Below, piece by piece: positions 8,152-17,515 of a stretch of DNA of 63,066 nucleotides. The notes below the pieces were generated by a model. That model worked only from the letters and a program-made list of their open reading frames with translations. It did not search any database and was not told the DNA's origin. This stretch comes from Myxococcales bacterium (GTDB lineage Bacteria; Myxococcota; Polyangia; Polyangiales; Polyangiaceae). Location: positions 1-63,066 of the forward strand of contig PLXW01000152.1 of NCBI GenBank assembly GCA_003151595.1. Reading direction: 5' to 3'. Every line of letters starts with the position of its first letter. The stretch's first letter is position 1. The position numbers and the translations under genes were made by a program.

Positions 8152-9510
8152 ATGAATTCCCGTCCGAATGGCGCCGACGACGAGTTAGAGACCCTCATGC
8201 GCGGGGGGTCGCAAGACCCGAAGATCGGGAGCTACACCGTCGTGGTCGTGCTCGGGCCGGATGCGGGGGCGCGTTGCGTGCTCGACGCGACCACCCCTTC
8301 GCGGACGCTGATCGGGCAGAGCGCGGTCTGTCAGCTGCGCCTCACCGACAAGCTCGTCTCCCGGCGCCACGCCGCTCTCGACGCGACGCCTCGCGGGGTG
8401 CGTTTGACCGATCTCCGCTCGACCAACGGGACACATGTCGGCGACACCGCGGTCTTCGACGTGCTCCTGAAGGACGGCGCGCACTTCCGCGTCGGGGACA
8501 CGACGATCCGGATCGACGCCAATTCGGACGTGGCCGCGAAGCAGCCGATCGCCCACCGGTTCGGGCGCGTCGTCGGCGGCAGCCCCGCGATGCGACGCAT
8601 CTACCCGCTGTGCGTTCGTCTCGCCGCGGCCGACGTTCCCGTGGTGATCGAAGGGGAGACCGGGACCGGCAAGGAGCTCCTGGCCGAGGCGCTCCACGAG
8701 CAAGGGCCGCGCGCCAGCGGCCCGTTCGTGGTCTTCGACTGCACGGCGGTCCCCGCGAACCTCGTCGAGTCGGCGCTCTTCGGCCACGAGCGCGGCGCCT
8801 TCACGGGCGCGGTCTCCACGCGAAAGGGGGTCTTCGAGCAGGCCCATGGGGGAACGCTTCTCATCGACGAGGTCGGCGACCTGGACGTCTCGCTCCAGCC
8901 GAAGCTCCTGCGCGCCATCGAGCGCTCGGAGATCCAGCGGGTCGGCGGCGACAAGTTCATTCGCGTCGACGTGCGGGTCCTAGCGGCCACGCGGCGCGAC
9001 CTCGATCGCGAGGTGCAGGCGGGGAGGTTCCGCGACGACCTGTTCTTCCGCCTCGCCGTCGCGCGCATCGAGCTCCCTCCGCTCCGCGCGCGGCAGGGGG
9101 ATGTCGCGCTCCTCGGTCGCTACTTCTGGCGCGAGCTCGGAGGGGGAAGCACGTCGCCGCCGGCCGATCTCCTCCAGCGTTTCGAGGACTACGACTGGCC
9201 AGGCAACGTCCGCGAGCTCCACAACGCGGTCGCGAACCGCCTGGCCCTCGGCGACCTCGCGGGCATGTCGAAGCCCGCGGTCGCATCCGCGTCGATCCCC
9301 TCGCCTCCGGCGGCGCCCTCGCCGTCCCCCGCGGTCACGGTCCCCGTCGAGCTCCCGTTCTCGGTCGCCCGGCAACGCGTCATCGACGAGTTCGAACGCG
9401 CCTACGTCGCGCACGTCCTCGCGAAGTACGACGGAAACGTGGTGAAAGCGGCGACGGCATCCGGGATCGCGCGGCGGTACTTCTACATCCTCAAGGCCCG
9501 AAACACGTAG
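8152..9510 (+). CDS. FHA-domain sigma-54-dependent transcriptional activator
   Basis: A 452-residue enhancer-binding protein. Residues 25-120 form an FHA domain (LIGQSAVCQL, SRRHA, STNGT), which binds phosphothreonine and so couples transcription to Ser/Thr kinases. Residues 138-370 are the AAA+ sigma-54 interaction domain with Walker A GETGTGKE (168-175), an intact GAFTGA loop (215-220), a Walker B GGTLLIDEVGDL and the WPGNVREL sensor region. A Pro/Ala linker leads to a C-terminal Fis-type helix-turn-helix (DGNVVKAATASGIARRYFY). It should activate RpoN promoters at unknown targets. A GATC element lies just upstream. The DUF2378 gene follows after 87 bases and may belong to the same unit. Confidence 0.93.
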   Translation: MNSRPNGADDELETLMRGGSQDPKIGSYTVVVVLGPDAGARCVLDATTPSRTLIGQSAVCQLRLTDKLVSRRHAALDATPRGVRLTDLRSTNGTHVGDTAVFDVLLKDGAHFRVGDTTIRIDANSDVAAKQPIAHRFGRVVGGSPAMRRIYPLCVRLAAADVPVVIEGETGTGKELLAEALHEQGPRASGPFVVFDCTAVPANLVESALFGHERGAFTGAVSTRKGVFEQAHGGTLLIDEVGDLDVSLQPKLLRAIERSEIQRVGGDKFIRVDVRVLAATRRDLDREVQAGRFRDDLFFRLAVARIELPPLRARQGDVALLGRYFWRELGGGSTSPPADLLQRFEDYDWPGNVRELHNAVANRLALGDLAGMSKPAVASASIPSPPAAPSPSPAVTVPVELPFSVARQRVIDEFERAYVAHVLAKYDGNVVKAATASGIARRYFYILKARNT

Positions 9511-9597
9511 CCGCGATCCACTCGGCGCGCTTCGTGCTCTCGAAAGGGGACCGGCTTCGCTGCGTCTCGAGCGCGGGCCGGCCAAAGGGGGAAGCAC

Positions 9598-10182
9598 ATG
9601 AGGACCAAGGCGCAGGGGCTCCTGAACGGAGCGAAATGGGTGGAAGAGGTCTATGGCCGCGAGGGGCTCCGCGACGTGCTCCGGGCATGCAGCCCCGAGG
9701 TCCGCGAGCGCTACACGTCGGTCATCGCGATCGACTGGCATCCGATCGAAGAGTTCGTCGAGTTCGTCTGCGCGGCAGAGCGGGTGCTGGGCGGCGAGCA
9801 TTGCCACGGGCGGATCGCGGAGGAGATCGGCGCCGCCGGTGCGCGAGCGAACATGAAGGGGACGCTGATCCGGCTGGCTCTCTGGATCAGCCGGCCCGAG
9901 GCGCTCATCCGGCGCGCCGCCGGTCTCTGGCGACAGTTCAACGACGACGGGTTCTTCAAGCTCACGGAGATCGGCGAGAGCCGCGCGCACTTCGAGCTCA
10001 CCGGGCTGAAGACGATGGAGCGGCCATTCTGCGCGGTCATCACGGGTTGGTGCCGCGAAGTCGGGATCGCCGTAGGGGCCGTCGCGCCGCTCGCGAAGCA
10101 CGTCGAGTGCAAAGGTGCGGGAGGTCGCCGCTGCACGTGGGAGGTTCGGTACGCGCGCGTCGCCGCGAGGTTAGCGGGGTGA
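9598..10182 (+). CDS. DUF2378 (TIGR02265) family protein
   Basis: A 194-residue protein of the DUF2378 type: conserved start with a VYGREGLRDVL segment, a central ALWISRPEALIRRAAGLWRQFNDDG stretch, and an end carrying a V4R-like CKGAGGRRCTWEV cysteine pair. The family is mostly found in myxobacteria, often in many copies, with no established function; the end resembles heme-NO/vinyl-4-reductase sensor domains. The ATG at 9598 has a strong GGGGGAAG ribosome-binding site. It is probably co-transcribed with the sigma-54 activator. The gene ends facing the next one, which is on the opposite strand. Confidence 0.75.
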   Translation: MRTKAQGLLNGAKWVEEVYGREGLRDVLRACSPEVRERYTSVIAIDWHPIEEFVEFVCAAERVLGGEHCHGRIAEEIGAAGARANMKGTLIRLALWISRPEALIRRAAGLWRQFNDDGFFKLTEIGESRAHFELTGLKTMERPFCAVITGWCREVGIAVGAVAPLAKHVECKGAGGRRCTWEVRYARVAARLAG

Positions 10183-10217
10183 ACGGCGCGCGCCCCGCGA
10201 GCCCGGGCCAGCGCCCG

Positions 10218-10844
10218 TCATCGGCGGCGCGGCGTCGTGGCTCGTGGCCGCGCGAGCGCACGCGCCGCCTGGAGCGCCGTCCGGAGCGCGTCGCGAAGGG
10301 CGCCGGCGCTTCCGTCGAATGAGCTCCGCACCTCGCACGCTTCGATCATGTCCACGAGCGACGACTCGACGTCGGTCGCCAGCGCCGACGGGGCCTGACC
10401 CGACAGGTGCAGGTCGAGCACGCGCAACGTCCACTCGTACGTCGCGCGCAGCGTCGCGGCGAGACTCCCTTCGAACGAGCCAGGCTCCTCCCGTGCGCCA
10501 GATACGAATTGCGTCCCGCGGTGGAGCATCAAGCGGAGCCTGCGTGTAGCGGTGAGGGTCGGATTCGCCGCGCTCTGGAGCCCCTCGAACGATGCATCGA
10601 GGCGGAGGACGCGCGCGGCGAGCAGGGCGTCGAGCTCGTCGAGGGTTCGCGTGGAAACGTCAGCCACGTTCGCCTCCAGTTCTTTCTCGAGCTCCGGGAC
10701 GCGCGAGCCGCCGCGATCGATCGCGCGCGTCGCCGACTTCGTGCGCTTGCCGCGGTTGGCCCGCGCCCTCTCCGGGCGTTGCATCCTCTCAAGCGGTGCA
10801 CGCTCGATGCCGGCGCTCTTCCCGCGAGCGATCGTGCGTTTCAC
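10218..10844 (-). CDS. Hypothetical alpha-helical protein
   Basis: A 208-residue protein with no signal peptide and no recognised domain. The first 50 residues are basic (many Arg/Lys) and probably disordered. Residues 50-200 are predicted helical, with heptad-like leucines, and the tail is again Arg-rich. The start is a GTG at 10844; an internal ATG at 10784 is possible. The frame has strong third-position GC and no competing gene. It follows the TonB operon on the same strand after 56 bases, but that gap contains GATC element C, suggesting its own promoter. Confidence 0.55.
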   Translation of the reverse strand: MKRTIARGKSAGIERAPLERMQRPERARANRGKRTKSATRAIDRGGSRVPELEKELEANVADVSTRTLDELDALLAARVLRLDASFEGLQSAANPTLTATRRLRLMLHRGTQFVSGAREEPGSFEGSLAATLRATYEWTLRVLDLHLSGQAPSALATDVESSLVDMIEACEVRSSFDGSAGALRDALRTALQAARALARPRATTPRRR

Positions 10845-10888
10845 CGACTCAGGTTCCCGCTTCAGGTGTCATGCCCGATCCCGCCGCG

Positions 10889-10903
10889 CGATCCGGGAGA
10901 TCA
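10889..10903. repeat. GATC palindrome element, copy C
   Basis: CGATCCGGGAGATCA, with an extra GATCC half-site at 10877-10881. It spans the end of the small lipoprotein gene and the short gap upstream of the helical protein (start 10844). Confidence 0.5.
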
Positions 10904-11224
10904 TTCCGCGGTCGCATCGGCTGCGTCTTTCGCTCGGTCCGCATCCAGAGCGGCCGGTGCCCCGTCGCGCGATCCGTCGATCGAGGCGCCCGACTCGCCG
11001 CCCTCCTCCGGCTCCCCGGCGTCGCCGAGCGGCGACAACCTGAACGCGCAGGTCTGCGCGAGACAGAACCCCGAAAAGCAGTCCTGGTCTTTGAAGCACG
11101 GCTCGCCGAGCTGGGACTCTTCGCTCGCGCACCCGTAGAACAAGCACGGGAGCACCGCCAGAATCGCCACGCACGCGAGCGCGAGGCGACCGCCAGACCT
11201 CGTCCGCGGGGCTTGTGCGCTCAT
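10901..11224 (-). CDS. Small Cys-containing lipoprotein
   Basis: A 107-residue lipoprotein: MSAQAPRTRSGG, a hydrophobic core, then lipobox LFYGC at about residue 31. The mature part has four more cysteines in CFKDQDC...CLAQTC, the C-x-CxxGxC pattern seen in myxobacterial surface proteins, and then a Gly/Glu/Asp/Ala-rich acidic tail. The ATG overlaps the stop of the large lipoprotein gene upstream (ATGA at 11221-11224), so the two are translationally coupled and presumably work together at the envelope. Function unknown. Confidence 0.7.
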   Translation of the reverse strand: MSAQAPRTRSGGRLALACVAILAVLPCLFYGCASEESQLGEPCFKDQDCFSGFCLAQTCAFRLSPLGDAGEPEEGGESGASIDGSRDGAPAALDADRAKDAADATAE

Positions 11225-13380
11225 CGGCCCCCCTCCGCGCCAGAGTCCAGAACCCGCGCGCCGCCGAGCGCGCTGCAGGGAGGAGACGACGTCGGATCGC
11301 GTGACGGATCCAGACAGACGGAACACGGCACGGCCGCCGTGGGGTCGAGCCGCGGGTCGGCGCAAAGCGAGCTGCACGCGAATGGCACCGCGGGGACGGC
11401 CCCGTTGGTCGGAGTCGCCGACTTGCAGTTCGCCGGGTTCGCCGCCGGGGTGATCTCCACCACGCCGCGCGTCCCCTGCGAGAACAGAGTCGGTCGCGGC
11501 TTGGTCGCGCAGCTGCCGAGGAGCCCTGCGCCCGACCCGCTCCCCTTGAAGATCGTCGCCCCTTCCTCGGCGGCGCAGCTCCCCGCCTCGTTCGGCGTCG
11601 TCCATGCTTGGCCCGTCGGATACACCACGTTGATCTGGTAGCGCCCCGTGGGAAGGCAGCCGGCCATGAGCCCGTTCGTGGTTCCGGACGCTTTTCGATT
11701 CACGAGTTTCGTGAGCTGCGGATTCGACAACACGTGCGAGTCGACCACGATGCCCGGTTGCCCGCCGGCTCCGTCGAGCTTGTCGTTGGGGGGATACGGT
11801 CCGAGGACCGCCTGCGTGGCCGGATCGATCGACGCGCCCGGAGCGACGACGACCCCTCCGTTGTCCGGTACGCGTGGATCGAGGCAGAGCACCGACGGGC
11901 GCAGCATGACCGATACGTGGTCGACGACGTTCGAAGGCCCCACCGGGGGCGCCCCGACGCTGCCCCCCGTGAGGAGCGGCGCGGAGGTCGTCGTGGCGAC
12001 GAGCGAGTCCTGGAACAGCGTGATCCCCTGGATGATCACGGCAGGCGCCTCGCCTTCCGCCCCCTGCACCGCGATCGACTCCGCGTCGTCGGGGCTCGGC
12101 TGCGTAGCCCCCGTGGGGAGATCCTTCAGCTTCGCGAGGACCACGAGCGGCCACATCCGGTAGACCTGATCGGTCTCGGGGATGAAGTCCTCGAGCGCGG
12201 GCTGACAGCCCGGAAGCCCATCGCACGCGTTCCACCAGGAGAAGAGCCCCGCGCTGCCGCCCGGCGCCGCTCCCGCCGACGCATCTGAGAGTCCAAGCTG
12301 GAAGTGGAACGGGTCACGCACGTCGAGCGTGGACGACGCGACGCTCGCCTCCTCCGCAGGCACTCCCGCGTGAAGCGTGAGCTGGGGAAAGCCGGCCTGG
12401 AAGCCGTCTAGGACCACCGCCCCTCCGCCATGCTGGACCGCATGGGCCGTCGGCTGCGCATACACGAGAAGGTCCTGCGGGAATGAGAGGACGGCGACGA
12501 AGTCGACATCGCTCTTCGGATTTTGCGGCGTCGCGCGCCCCTTTGCCGGTCGCTCCGCCGTGGATGGTCCGATGGTGACAATGGGATTCGATTGCCCGGC
12601 GGGGAGCACGACCCCCTCGGGGTAGAAGTAGGGTCGCGCGAGTGAGAGCTTCGCGCCGATGGTGACGTTCACGTGGTCGGTCATGAACCCCTCCGGGGGC
12701 ATCGAGAACTCGGGCACCCCGCGCAAGGAGGTGCTCCTCACGGCTCCGGGGATCCCCACGTTCACCGGGAGGAACCTCGGGAGGTAGTTCGGATTCGCCT
12801 GCGCCGGCTCGAGTGGATAAACGAGGCTCCCTCCGTCTCCGAGGGACGGCACCCCGGCGAAGTTCGGGACGAGCGACGTGGCTTCGTCGACGTCGAGATA
12901 GCCTCCCCCGATGTCCGTCGCCTCGGGGAGATTCCTCGGCTTCAGCGTCGCGAAGAAGTTCCCCGTGTAGTCGAAGAACGCCTGAATCAGGAACGACCCC
13001 GCGGGGAGCGGGGAGATTGCGAACGGAGCGCTCGCCTGATGGTGAGGAGCATCGGCCGCGGGGCACACCCGGGTCGCCCCTTGGGCCGCGGGCCAGTCGT
13101 GGAAGAGCACGTCACCGGCCACGACGGCGAAGCTCACCGCGGTGCTGCCGAGGCCGGAAGGCGGAGGAGGGTTGCGCGCGTCGAAGACGAAGATGATCGC
13201 GTTGCCGACGACGTGCCCATTCTGGGTGCAGGGAAGAGGGCCATCGTAGAGGACGTTGCCCCGGATGACGCCGGCGACGGGGAAGCCGCCGGTCGTGTCG
13301 ACCGGGACGTCGCGACAGCCGTGCAGGGCGGTCGCTCCCGTCAAGAGGATCGGCAAGGCGAGTTTGGTTATGGTGCGCAT
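11221..13380 (-). CDS. Large surface lipoprotein of a TonB-receptor operon
   Basis: A 719-residue protein with signal peptide and lipobox ATALHGC near residue 22. The ATG at 13380 was chosen for its GGAGGA ribosome-binding site. The body is beta-rich with several cysteine pairs. Near the N-terminus GVIRGNVLYDGPLPCTQNG resembles a carboxypeptidase-regulatory/SpaA-like beta-sandwich. A C-terminal CSSLCADPRLDP...CSVCLDPSRDP repeat contains paired short units. No enzymatic motif is recognised. It starts 13 bases after the TonB receptor gene and overlaps the small lipoprotein gene, so all three form one operon. By analogy with receptor-lipoprotein pairs it may capture the substrate for the receptor. 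Confidence 0.7.
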   Translation of the reverse strand: MRTITKLALPILLTGATALHGCRDVPVDTTGGFPVAGVIRGNVLYDGPLPCTQNGHVVGNAIIFVFDARNPPPPSGLGSTAVSFAVVAGDVLFHDWPAAQGATRVCPAADAPHHQASAPFAISPLPAGSFLIQAFFDYTGNFFATLKPRNLPEATDIGGGYLDVDEATSLVPNFAGVPSLGDGGSLVYPLEPAQANPNYLPRFLPVNVGIPGAVRSTSLRGVPEFSMPPEGFMTDHVNVTIGAKLSLARPYFYPEGVVLPAGQSNPIVTIGPSTAERPAKGRATPQNPKSDVDFVAVLSFPQDLLVYAQPTAHAVQHGGGAVVLDGFQAGFPQLTLHAGVPAEEASVASSTLDVRDPFHFQLGLSDASAGAAPGGSAGLFSWWNACDGLPGCQPALEDFIPETDQVYRMWPLVVLAKLKDLPTGATQPSPDDAESIAVQGAEGEAPAVIIQGITLFQDSLVATTTSAPLLTGGSVGAPPVGPSNVVDHVSVMLRPSVLCLDPRVPDNGGVVVAPGASIDPATQAVLGPYPPNDKLDGAGGQPGIVVDSHVLSNPQLTKLVNRKASGTTNGLMAGCLPTGRYQINVVYPTGQAWTTPNEAGSCAAEEGATIFKGSGSGAGLLGSCATKPRPTLFSQGTRGVVEITPAANPANCKSATPTNGAVPAVPFACSSLCADPRLDPTAAVPCSVCLDPSRDPTSSPPCSALGGARVLDSGAEGGR

Positions 13381-13392
13381 GCGATCCTCCAT

Positions 13393-15957
13393 TCAGAAGC
13401 GGTACGAGAACATCGCCGTGAACCGCTGGCCGACGACCTGCCCGAACGGATACTCGCGCTGCTTCGCGTTCAGCAGGTTGAACGCCACGCCGCTGATCTC
13501 TGCGTGATTGTCGAGAAAGCGGTAGCCGAGTCGCGCGTTGAGAAGCGCGTACGGATCGAGGTGGAAGGACTTGTATTCGAACTTCTGCGCCTGCACGTCG
13601 GTGACGAGGAGCGCCCAGTCCTGCGCGGAGACGACGTGAAGGTCCACCGACGCATCGATTCCGACGTTCGAGCGCACCTGAACGCCGGCGTTGACCTTGT
13701 GCGTGCTCGTCCGCGCGTCGGGGACGTAGTTCGCGAACTGCGCCGGCGTGCACGCCGTCGTGTCGATCCGCACGTCCATCAGAGTGTAGTTGGCGTAGAT
13801 GTCGAGGCCTTCGATGGGATACGTCCGCACGCCGACCTCTGCCCCGTAGACGTCGTACTTCTGGCACTGATTCTCGAAGCCGTTTAGGAAGAGCGGGTAT
13901 GTGCCGGTCTGATAGTCGAATGAGGTGGCCGGATTGCCAGTCGCCAGATCGCCGAACGTGATCGATCGATTCGGCGCGAGCTCGATCAGGTGGCTTACTT
14001 TGTTGTGGAAGGCGGCTGAATCGAACGTGAAATAGTCACTACTCTGATTCAGGTAGCCGAGTTCCTCGGTGACGACCTGCTCCGACTGGAGCTTGACGCT
14101 CCCGCTGAGCGGGTCCGAGCTGATCGACTGGAGCGAAGCCCCCGGTACGGGGAGCTGCGCGGGGGCGTTCAAGTACGCTTCGGCGAACGTCGGTATCCGG
14201 AACGCGGTCGCCACGATCCCGCGAATCGTGGATTGCTCGCTCGGGTGGAAGAGGATCGAGCCCTTGAGCGACGGGACGATCTTGTTCAGATACGGCGCAT
14301 AGTCGCCACGAAAATCTCCGATGAACGCCCAGCGCTTGCCGAGCTTCAACTGGTCCTGGACGTAGGCCGACTCCCAGTTCTCTTGCCTGGATCCCACATA
14401 GCCCCAGACGGCCTGTTTGTAGCGATAACCGAGCCCGATGTGCAGGCTGTTGTCGACCCACTTGGAGCGTTGCTCGTCGATGTACTGCGCCTCGGCATCG
14501 ACGACGTTCAGGTTGTAGATCGATGGGAAGGTCGACTGACCTATGTTCTCGACGTCGAACTGGTTGTGACCGCGGAGCGAGTTGTAGAACGCGCGCACGT
14601 CGATGTGCTTCGAGGCGAGGAACGCCGTGGCGTCGATCGCGTCGGACTGGAGGACGAGCTCCGGGAGAGGCGCGTAGACGCCGAACTCGTACTTCGCGTT
14701 CACGTAGCCGGCACCGAGGCCGACCTTCACGTCGGCGCCGAGGTCCCGCGTCGCGTTCACGTTCAGTCGGACGGACCGCTGCGAGGTCTGCTGGTCCGGA
14801 TAATTCGAGGGAGCGTGGACCACGTCGGCGCGGTTCGAGCCGACCTCGGAGTCCCACCGCGGAAGGTTGTCGAACCCCGCGCTGACGCGGTACGCGACGT
14901 GCGCGTCCTTTCCCGTCACGTAGACGCTGCCGTGCGCCAGGTTGTGGTCGCCGTACGCGATGCTGAACCCGTTCTTCCCCTCTCCCGGCGCCTTCGTGAT
15001 GATGTTGACGACGCCGTTGAAGGCGTCGGCGCCGTAGAGCGCCGATCCCGGCCCGCGCACGACCTCGATCCGCTCGATGTCCTCGACCGCGATGGGGAGC
15101 GTCGCCCAGAACGTCGAGCCGATGAGATCGATGAACGTGCTCCTTCCGTCGATGAGGACGAGGATCTTGTTCGAAGCGTTCTGATTGAAGCCGCGCAGCG
15201 ACACCTCCGTCTGCGAGCCCGTCGTCTCCATGATGTCGACGCCGGCGAGGCGACGAAGGAGCTCGGGGATCTTGAGAATCCCGGAGAGACGAATGTCCTG
15301 CTCCGTGATGATCGACGTGGAGTTCGGCGCGTCGAGGGGGCTCTGGGCGCCCTTCGACGCCGTGACGACGCTCTCCTCGAAGACGTCTTCCGGTTTTGCC
15401 TCGCCGACGACCCCCTCGCTCCCCGGCGCAGGTGCGGGAGTCGAAGCCCCGAGCGCGGGATTGTCCTCTTCCGGAGGCGGAGCGCCTGCGAGCGTGGTAC
15501 CCGGCGTGGTCGTCCCGAGCGTCTCCCCGACCGACAGGGGGTGCGGCATCTGGGCCGCAGCCGCTGCGATCGCCTTCTGCCGTTCGAGGCGTCGCTCGAG
15601 CGCGGCGATGACCGCTCCGACGGCCTCCTTGTCGGACGGGTCGCCGTCCAGGTACCTGCGGTAGGTGGCGACGGCTCCCTCCAGGTCACCCGACTCCGCG
15701 TAGGCGCGGGCTACGTTGTAGAGGACACTCGGATGCGGGAGGATCTCATAGGCGCGCTGCAAGTCGGAGATCCCCTCCTCGTATCGCCCCTCCGCGATCG
15801 CGCGCATTCCCTTCTTGAAATAGGACCTGGCCTCCGTGCGCGCATCGGCGAGCGCACTCGTCGCGAACAGCAAGAGTGCGCCGATCACCATTCCCCCCGC
15901 GCACCACTTCCGCCGGAGGAAGCCACTTCTCGATTCGCTCGCGTTCATCGATGACAT
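13393..15957 (-). CDS. TonB-dependent outer-membrane receptor with N-terminal TPR domain
   Basis: An 854-residue outer-membrane transporter. A signal peptide ends TSALA near residue 38. Then comes an unusual tetratricopeptide segment (about 40-140: ARSYFKKGMRAIAEGRYEEGI, YNVARAYAESGDLEGAVATYRRYL) and a Pro/Ala linker. The plug follows (EESVVTASKGAQSPLDAPNSTS, RRLAGVDIMETTGSQTEVSLRG, ERIEVVRGPGSALYGADAFNGVVNII), with the conserved VVRGPGS-ALYG motif. A 22-strand barrel ends in the required terminal phenylalanine (MFSYRF). The substrate is not predictable. The ATG at 15957 is favoured over the longer frame because it precedes the signal peptide. A GATC element lies upstream. Confidence 0.9.
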   Translation of the reverse strand: MSSMNASESRSGFLRRKWCAGGMVIGALLLFATSALADARTEARSYFKKGMRAIAEGRYEEGISDLQRAYEILPHPSVLYNVARAYAESGDLEGAVATYRRYLDGDPSDKEAVGAVIAALERRLERQKAIAAAAAQMPHPLSVGETLGTTTPGTTLAGAPPPEEDNPALGASTPAPAPGSEGVVGEAKPEDVFEESVVTASKGAQSPLDAPNSTSIITEQDIRLSGILKIPELLRRLAGVDIMETTGSQTEVSLRGFNQNASNKILVLIDGRSTFIDLIGSTFWATLPIAVEDIERIEVVRGPGSALYGADAFNGVVNIITKAPGEGKNGFSIAYGDHNLAHGSVYVTGKDAHVAYRVSAGFDNLPRWDSEVGSNRADVVHAPSNYPDQQTSQRSVRLNVNATRDLGADVKVGLGAGYVNAKYEFGVYAPLPELVLQSDAIDATAFLASKHIDVRAFYNSLRGHNQFDVENIGQSTFPSIYNLNVVDAEAQYIDEQRSKWVDNSLHIGLGYRYKQAVWGYVGSRQENWESAYVQDQLKLGKRWAFIGDFRGDYAPYLNKIVPSLKGSILFHPSEQSTIRGIVATAFRIPTFAEAYLNAPAQLPVPGASLQSISSDPLSGSVKLQSEQVVTEELGYLNQSSDYFTFDSAAFHNKVSHLIELAPNRSITFGDLATGNPATSFDYQTGTYPLFLNGFENQCQKYDVYGAEVGVRTYPIEGLDIYANYTLMDVRIDTTACTPAQFANYVPDARTSTHKVNAGVQVRSNVGIDASVDLHVVSAQDWALLVTDVQAQKFEYKSFHLDPYALLNARLGYRFLDNHAEISGVAFNLLNAKQREYPFGQVVGQRFTAMFSYRF

Positions 15958-16087
15958 GGCATTGCGGCGAATGTGCCAAGTCGCGGCGTCGGCGGATCGC
16001 CGCACTATCGCGCTTCGTCTCCGCGAGGTTGGTCGCAATCGGCGCTGAGAGCATGGCTCTCCATTGCTGCGCTGGATCACCTGCCTG

Positions 16088-16102
16088 GGATCCGCCGGAT
16101 CA
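16088..16102. repeat. GATC palindrome element, copy D
   Basis: GGATCCGCCGGATCA with an upstream TGGATCAC half-site at 16073-16080. It lies about 130 bases upstream of the TonB-receptor start, in the 250-bp gap between that gene and the end of the beta-helix gene. The composite (half-site, then palindrome) is nearly the same as copy F. Confidence 0.55.
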
Positions 16103-16210
16103 CGCCGTTCAACGCTCGGTACGACCAATATCCGGCGCTGCGCCCTGATAGCCGAGTGGATCCGTCGCGCTCGGGACCATCGTCACGGCGGGCGCGATCC
16201 CCGGAGGTCC

Positions 16211-17353
16211 TTAGTCGACGTACGCCGCCGAGGTCACGTCGTACGACGCGTCGAGCGCCGGATCTCCCGTGACGTTCGCGGTCCCCTGCGGAGTCCCTGC
16301 CTTCCACAACCCGTTGTTCGAGATCGCGCGCATGTGTCCCGCGGCCGGCGTGCTCAGAAGCGCCGTGGCGCCGTCGAAGACGTTGTTACGTAGATAGATG
16401 TCGTAATAGGAGGACGTACCGTCGGCGAGGTTGACCTCGGCGTTCACGAACGTGTTCCCGAAAATCACCCAGCGGTTGCCCCGGATCGTTCGTGCCCGTG
16501 TCGTTGTTCGCCCCGTGATAGATCGCGGTGCTCCCGCCATCGCCCACGAAGAGGTTGCGATACACGAGGAGACTCAGATCCGTCGTCGTGCTCTCGTCCT
16601 CGTTCGCGTAATTGAGCATCTTGGGGCCGCCGTCGAACCGGCAATTGCGGACCGTGGTGGCGCCGCGGCGCAGGCTGAGCGACGAGCCCGCCGCGTTCTT
16701 CGTGAACTCCACGCCGTCGAACAGGTGCCCGTGCCCGCCGGACGCGTAGACGCCTGCAGCTCCCACCCCGCCTGGTATTCGCGTCCGCAGGTGTTCTCGA
16801 TGGCGCCTCCGACATAGGAGAAGCGATCCCCGGCGGTGTCGCTGAGCAGCACGCCATCCATCCTCGTCCCGCGGATGACGGTATTCACGAACGCGATGTC
16901 CGCACCGTTCGCCCCGTCGACCGAACCGCCGTAGTCGGCGTCGTGCAGGTACAGGTTCTCGAAGCGGACGAAACGCACGGCGCTGGCTCCGGCGGGTCGC
17001 GTCGCGACGAGCACCTTCCCCGCGCCCGAGGCCTCGAGGTTCATGTAGACGACGTGCTCGGCCGACGTGAGCGCGATGCTGTCGATCTTCGCGCGTCCGT
17101 CGAACGGGCCGTCTCCCACGAGCACGATTGGCGCCGATGCCGTGCCGCTCCCGGGGTTGCCCATCGGCCGATCCACGATCGTTCCGTAGAGATGAACGAC
17201 GTCCCCCGTCACGAAAACCTTCGAGCTCACCTTGGCCATCGTGAGCCACGCCTCGGTCGGGGAGAGGCCGGTCTTCGAGTCTTTCCCCGTGGTCGAGCTC
17301 ACGTAGTACGTCGTGCCGACGCGCGTCACGGCGACGGCGCTCGACGCAGACAT
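16211..17353 (-). pseudogene. Frameshifted parallel beta-helix protein
   Basis: Three frames together encode a right-handed beta-helix (PbH1) protein: TTYYVSSTTGKDSKTGLSP and repeats to NTCGREYQAGW in frame one, AAGVYASGGHGHLFDGVEF to NDTGTNDPG in frame two, GNRWVIFGNTFVNAEV to the end in frame three. The order matches the intact paralogue at 28744-30261. The first break is a missing base in the CCC run at 16762-16764; the second is one extra base in CCCC at 16479-16482. Correcting both restores one frame of about 380 codons. Unlike the paralogue, no signal peptide or Ig-like domain is seen before 17353, so the 5' end may also be lost. Either a real pseudogene or two homopolymer errors. Confidence 0.7.
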
Positions 17354-17515
17354 GCCCGGGGCGTCGTACGCGGATCGCCTGTCGCTCGTCGCCCGTCGGC
17401 GCGGAGCAACCCGCGCGCCACCCTCGTTTTCGCGGCAAATCCAGGTGATCGGCGAAACGCGAGTGGGATCGAGTGCTTCGCTGGATTCGGTGCAGGGCCG
17501 CTGCCCTCGCGGGCG

